Assembly (NCBI GenBank): GCA_008933615.1 | Contig: WBUR01000004.1 | Span: 62,001 to 126,000, forward strand | Length of the DNA stretch: 64,000 nt | From: a bacterium | Lineage (GTDB): Bacteria > CLD3 > SB21 | Direction of reading: 5' to 3' | Shown here: in pieces, positions 62,075 through 64,000 of the stretch | Layout: every line of letters begins with the position of its first letter | Numbering within the stretch: the first letter of the stretch is position 1 | Translations under genes and position numbers: made by a program | The notes under the pieces: generated by a model | Databases searched by the model: none | What the model was told of the DNA's origin: nothing | What the model saw: only the letters and a program-made list of their open reading frames with translations

Positions 62075-64000
62075 TTAAGGCATCCTGATTTCCACAATTG
62101 AATTAAAATCCGGTATCAAAACCTCAGGATCAAGCACGCCGCGTTGCAGTAAAATATTACCTTCTGGCCAATGCACTTGTAAATTTTTCGGGGTAATCGA
62201 TGAAATTTTGATTCTTCCTTTGAATGTACCGCCTTTGTTGCTTAGTGTAACTGCATCCCCGTTTTGTAAACGAAGATTTTCCGCATCTTCTGCGCTGATC
62301 AACACCGCGTCGCGTTCCGCGCCGGTCAATGGATCCTTGTTGTCTTGAACCATGCTGTTAAACTGCTTTCCCCGGCGCGTTGAAACCAGAAATTGATTTG
62401 GGCCCAGATTAAGTTCCTTTGGTTTAACCAACGTGAAATTGGCTTTATTGTTTGCCGTTGGAAATTTCCAGCCGTCGCAGAGCCTGATTCCGCCCCACTG
62501 CACATGATCGCCGCTTTTCTTCAGGTCTTGAATGCCGTCATACATCGGAATTATTCTTGCGATTTCATCTCGAATCTTCCATCCGGACTCAAAGTCAATG
62601 TGATTTTTTTGCTCGGGTAGTACATGTTCAGCCAGTTCCATCAAAATTTCCCATTCGCTCTTAGTTTCGCCGATATCATTTCCCTCGATCTGCGGGCTGA
62701 ATATGATCCGCCTTTCGGTCGTTGTTTCCGTTCCGCCGTCGCGCTGTTCGTACCGTGTCTTCGCCGGGAGCAGCAGCACCGCCTCATTAGGCTCCATCAA
62801 CATTTGATTGGTGAGAATAATGTCTTGATGAATTCGCAGCGGAATCTTATTTATCGCGTTCTTAACAAAAACAGGATCGGGCAATACCTCAAGAAAGTTT
62901 CCGCCAACCTGATAAAGTATGTCAATCTTGTTTTCTGAAGCGGCGTCGATCATTTCCACGGCAGTAAGTCCCCGCTGTTCCGGAACTTTGAAGCCGTATT
63001 TTTCTGATAATTCCGCTGCGCTTTCCGGAGTAACAAGTTTGCCACCCGGAAAAACCGTTGCATAAGCTCCAACTTCCGCGCCGCCCTGAACGCCGGAATG
63101 GCCGCGAATCGGCATCAAACCGCATCCTTCGCGTCCGACAAATCCCTTGGTTAGTCCAAGGTTGACGATAGCGCGAACGCTGTCGCTTCCGCAGGAATGC
63201 TGCGTAATGCCCATGCTCCATACCAAAACGGCTCTTTTTGCTTTATGCATCAGAGCGGCAAAATCTTTCATGCGGACACGTGAAAGGCCGGAATACTTTT
63301 CAAGGTTTTCCCACGATTCATTCTCCAGATAATTTTTCAGATCAGAAAAACCAGAGGAATAATTCTTGATAAAGTTGTTATCAAGCCAATTCTCTGCGAT
63401 CATCCATTTGATTACGCCATTGATAAAAGCGATGTCGCCGCCGGTATGAACGAGAAAAAATTCGTCCGTAATCTTGGTTCCGAATAATGCGCTTTCGGTT
63501 ACCGACGGAACCCAGTAATTCTCCATTCCGGGTTCGCGATAGGGGTTGACGCATACGACCTTCGTTCCGTTCTTCTTCGCATAATATAAATATTTCATCG
63601 TTACGGGCTGATCGTTCGCCGCATTGGATCCGAAGAAAACGATCAGATCGGTCTTGAACCAATCGGTATAACTGCACGTCGTCGCCGCCGCGCCAATCGT
63701 AGATTTCAGCGCAACCGTGCTCGGCGAATGACAGATGCGCGCTGAGTTATCGACGTTATTTGTCCCAAGAAACCGCGCCACTTTTTGCGCAACGTAGTAC
63801 ACTTCATTGGTAATACCGCGCGACGTAAGATAAAACGCAAGGCGTTTTGGATCGGTCACACGAATTTTCTCTGCAATATGCTCGTATGCTTGATTCCAGG
63901 AAATTCGCGCAAATCCCTGTTCACCTTTTTTGCGGATCATTGGGTACGGCAGACGTCCGAGTTCACGTAACTCCCTGTTGTCCATTCTTTTTAATCGTTC
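62075..64000 (-). CDS. Molybdopterin oxidoreductase of the formate dehydrogenase/YdeP group, N-terminus outside the window
   Basis: The frame stays open to the right edge, with residues ERLKRMDNRE preceding an internal methionine, so the annotated part (about 640 residues) lacks the family N-terminus. It has DNSARICHSPSTVALKSTIG, which aligns with the formate-dehydrogenase Sec/Cys-His motif ARVxHGP, with Cys at the molybdenum position followed by His. Later GCGLMPIRGHSGVQGGAEVGAY (in part GCGLMPIRGHSGVQGG) and LVSTRRGKQFNSMVQD are cofactor-domain segments, the latter in the C-terminal molydopterin domain. The substrate could be formate; an Fe-S N-terminus is not visible. Confidence 0.85.
   Translation of the reverse strand, partial: ERLKRMDNRELRELGRLPYPMIRKKGEQGFARISWNQAYEHIAEKIRVTDPKRLAFYLTSRGITNEVYYVAQKVARFLGTNNVDNSARICHSPSTVALKSTIGAAATTCSYTDWFKTDLIVFFGSNAANDQPVTMKYLYYAKKNGTKVVCVNPYREPGMENYWVPSVTESALFGTKITDEFFLVHTGGDIAFINGVIKWMIAENWLDNNFIKNYSSGFSDLKNYLENESWENLEKYSGLSRVRMKDFAALMHKAKRAVLVWSMGITQHSCGSDSVRAIVNLGLTKGFVGREGCGLMPIRGHSGVQGGAEVGAYATVFPGGKLVTPESAAELSEKYGFKVPEQRGLTAVEMIDAASENKIDILYQVGGNFLEVLPDPVFVKNAINKIPLRIHQDIILTNQMLMEPNEAVLLLPAKTRYEQRDGGTETTTERRIIFSPQIEGNDIGETKSEWEILMELAEHVLPEQKNHIDFESGWKIRDEIARIIPMYDGIQDLKKSGDHVQWGGIRLCDGWKFPTANNKANFTLVKPKELNLGPNQFLVSTRRGKQFNSMVQDNKDPLTGAERDAVLISAEDAENLRLQNGDAVTLSNKGGTFKGRIKISSITPKNLQVHWPEGNILLQRGVLDPEVLIPDFNSIVEIRMP

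Overview
The window looks like chromosomal DNA of a Gram-negative (diderm) bacterium, probably from the FCB (Bacteroidetes-related) superphylum. Supporting points are a lipid A-type acyltransferase, several signal-peptide beta-barrel proteins, the long three-domain form of IspG, a MenG quinone methyltransferase, an adenylylatable type I glutamine synthetase, and predicted promoters of the form TTGAnn-17-TAnnTT, which resemble the Bacteroidetes -7 element TAnnTTTG. I cannot name the lineage more closely. A tRNA-Sec gene shows the lineage has, or had, selenocysteine decoding. I see no CRISPR array, prophage, insertion sequence or rRNA, and no gene-free stretch above 300 bases.

Layout. 1-11.4 kb is mostly minus strand: a decarboxylase operon running off the left edge, the lone plus-strand ppk1, and a probable six-gene operon (gpsA, unknown, ispG, HIT protein, rsgA, pmbA) behind one promoter. 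11.5-20 kb is plus strand: a degenerate amidase-like gene, an outer-membrane protein with glnB, glnA with a folded RNA element in its 3' region, prfB with a programmed +1 frameshift, argS, a PfkB kinase and a PtsN-like EIIA. 20-25.7 kb mixes yhbY and PspC-type membrane genes, cyclophilin, trhO, a beta-propeller protein, a nitronate monooxygenase and a hotdog protein. 25.8-31 kb has a two-domain amidase/PdaA-like deacetylase, menG, a cyclodeaminase, a microprotein and a two-GAF PP2C phosphatase. 31-37 kb has tRNA-Leu and an envelope cluster (barrel protein, PlsC-like acyltransferase, polysaccharide deacetylase, M1 peptidase, membrane protein). 37-46 kb is a SUF Fe-S operon (sufB, C, D, S, U, T) with two secreted LRR-like genes inserted between sufB and sufC, a tandem operator at the front and an Rrf2 regulator gene at the end. 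46-64 kb holds housekeeping and envelope genes (nhaA, hydrolase, TMEM175-like channel, Nudix, hybrid kinase, LpxL-like, rnhA, rluA, lipM-like, pgsA, pgpA, sucD, aroQ), tRNA-Sec, dinB, a CsgG-like/outer-membrane/lipoprotein trio, and a formate-dehydrogenase-like gene cut by the right edge.

The strongest candidates for new biology are: (1) a single protein joining a CwlD-like MurNAc-L-Ala amidase to a PdaA-like deacetylase, which together would be expected to make muramic delta-lactam, a spore-cortex chemistry, in an apparently non-sporulating diderm; (2) the translationally coupled LRR-like genes inside the SUF operon together with a 24-bp-period tandem operator over its promoter; (3) a three-way-junction RNA element plus terminator after glnA; (4) succinyl-CoA ligase alpha with a 54-residue lysine tail; (5) a tRNA-Sec with imperfect D and T arms close to a Cys-type formate-dehydrogenase-like gene. 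Functions are inferred from motifs read by eye; no database search was run.
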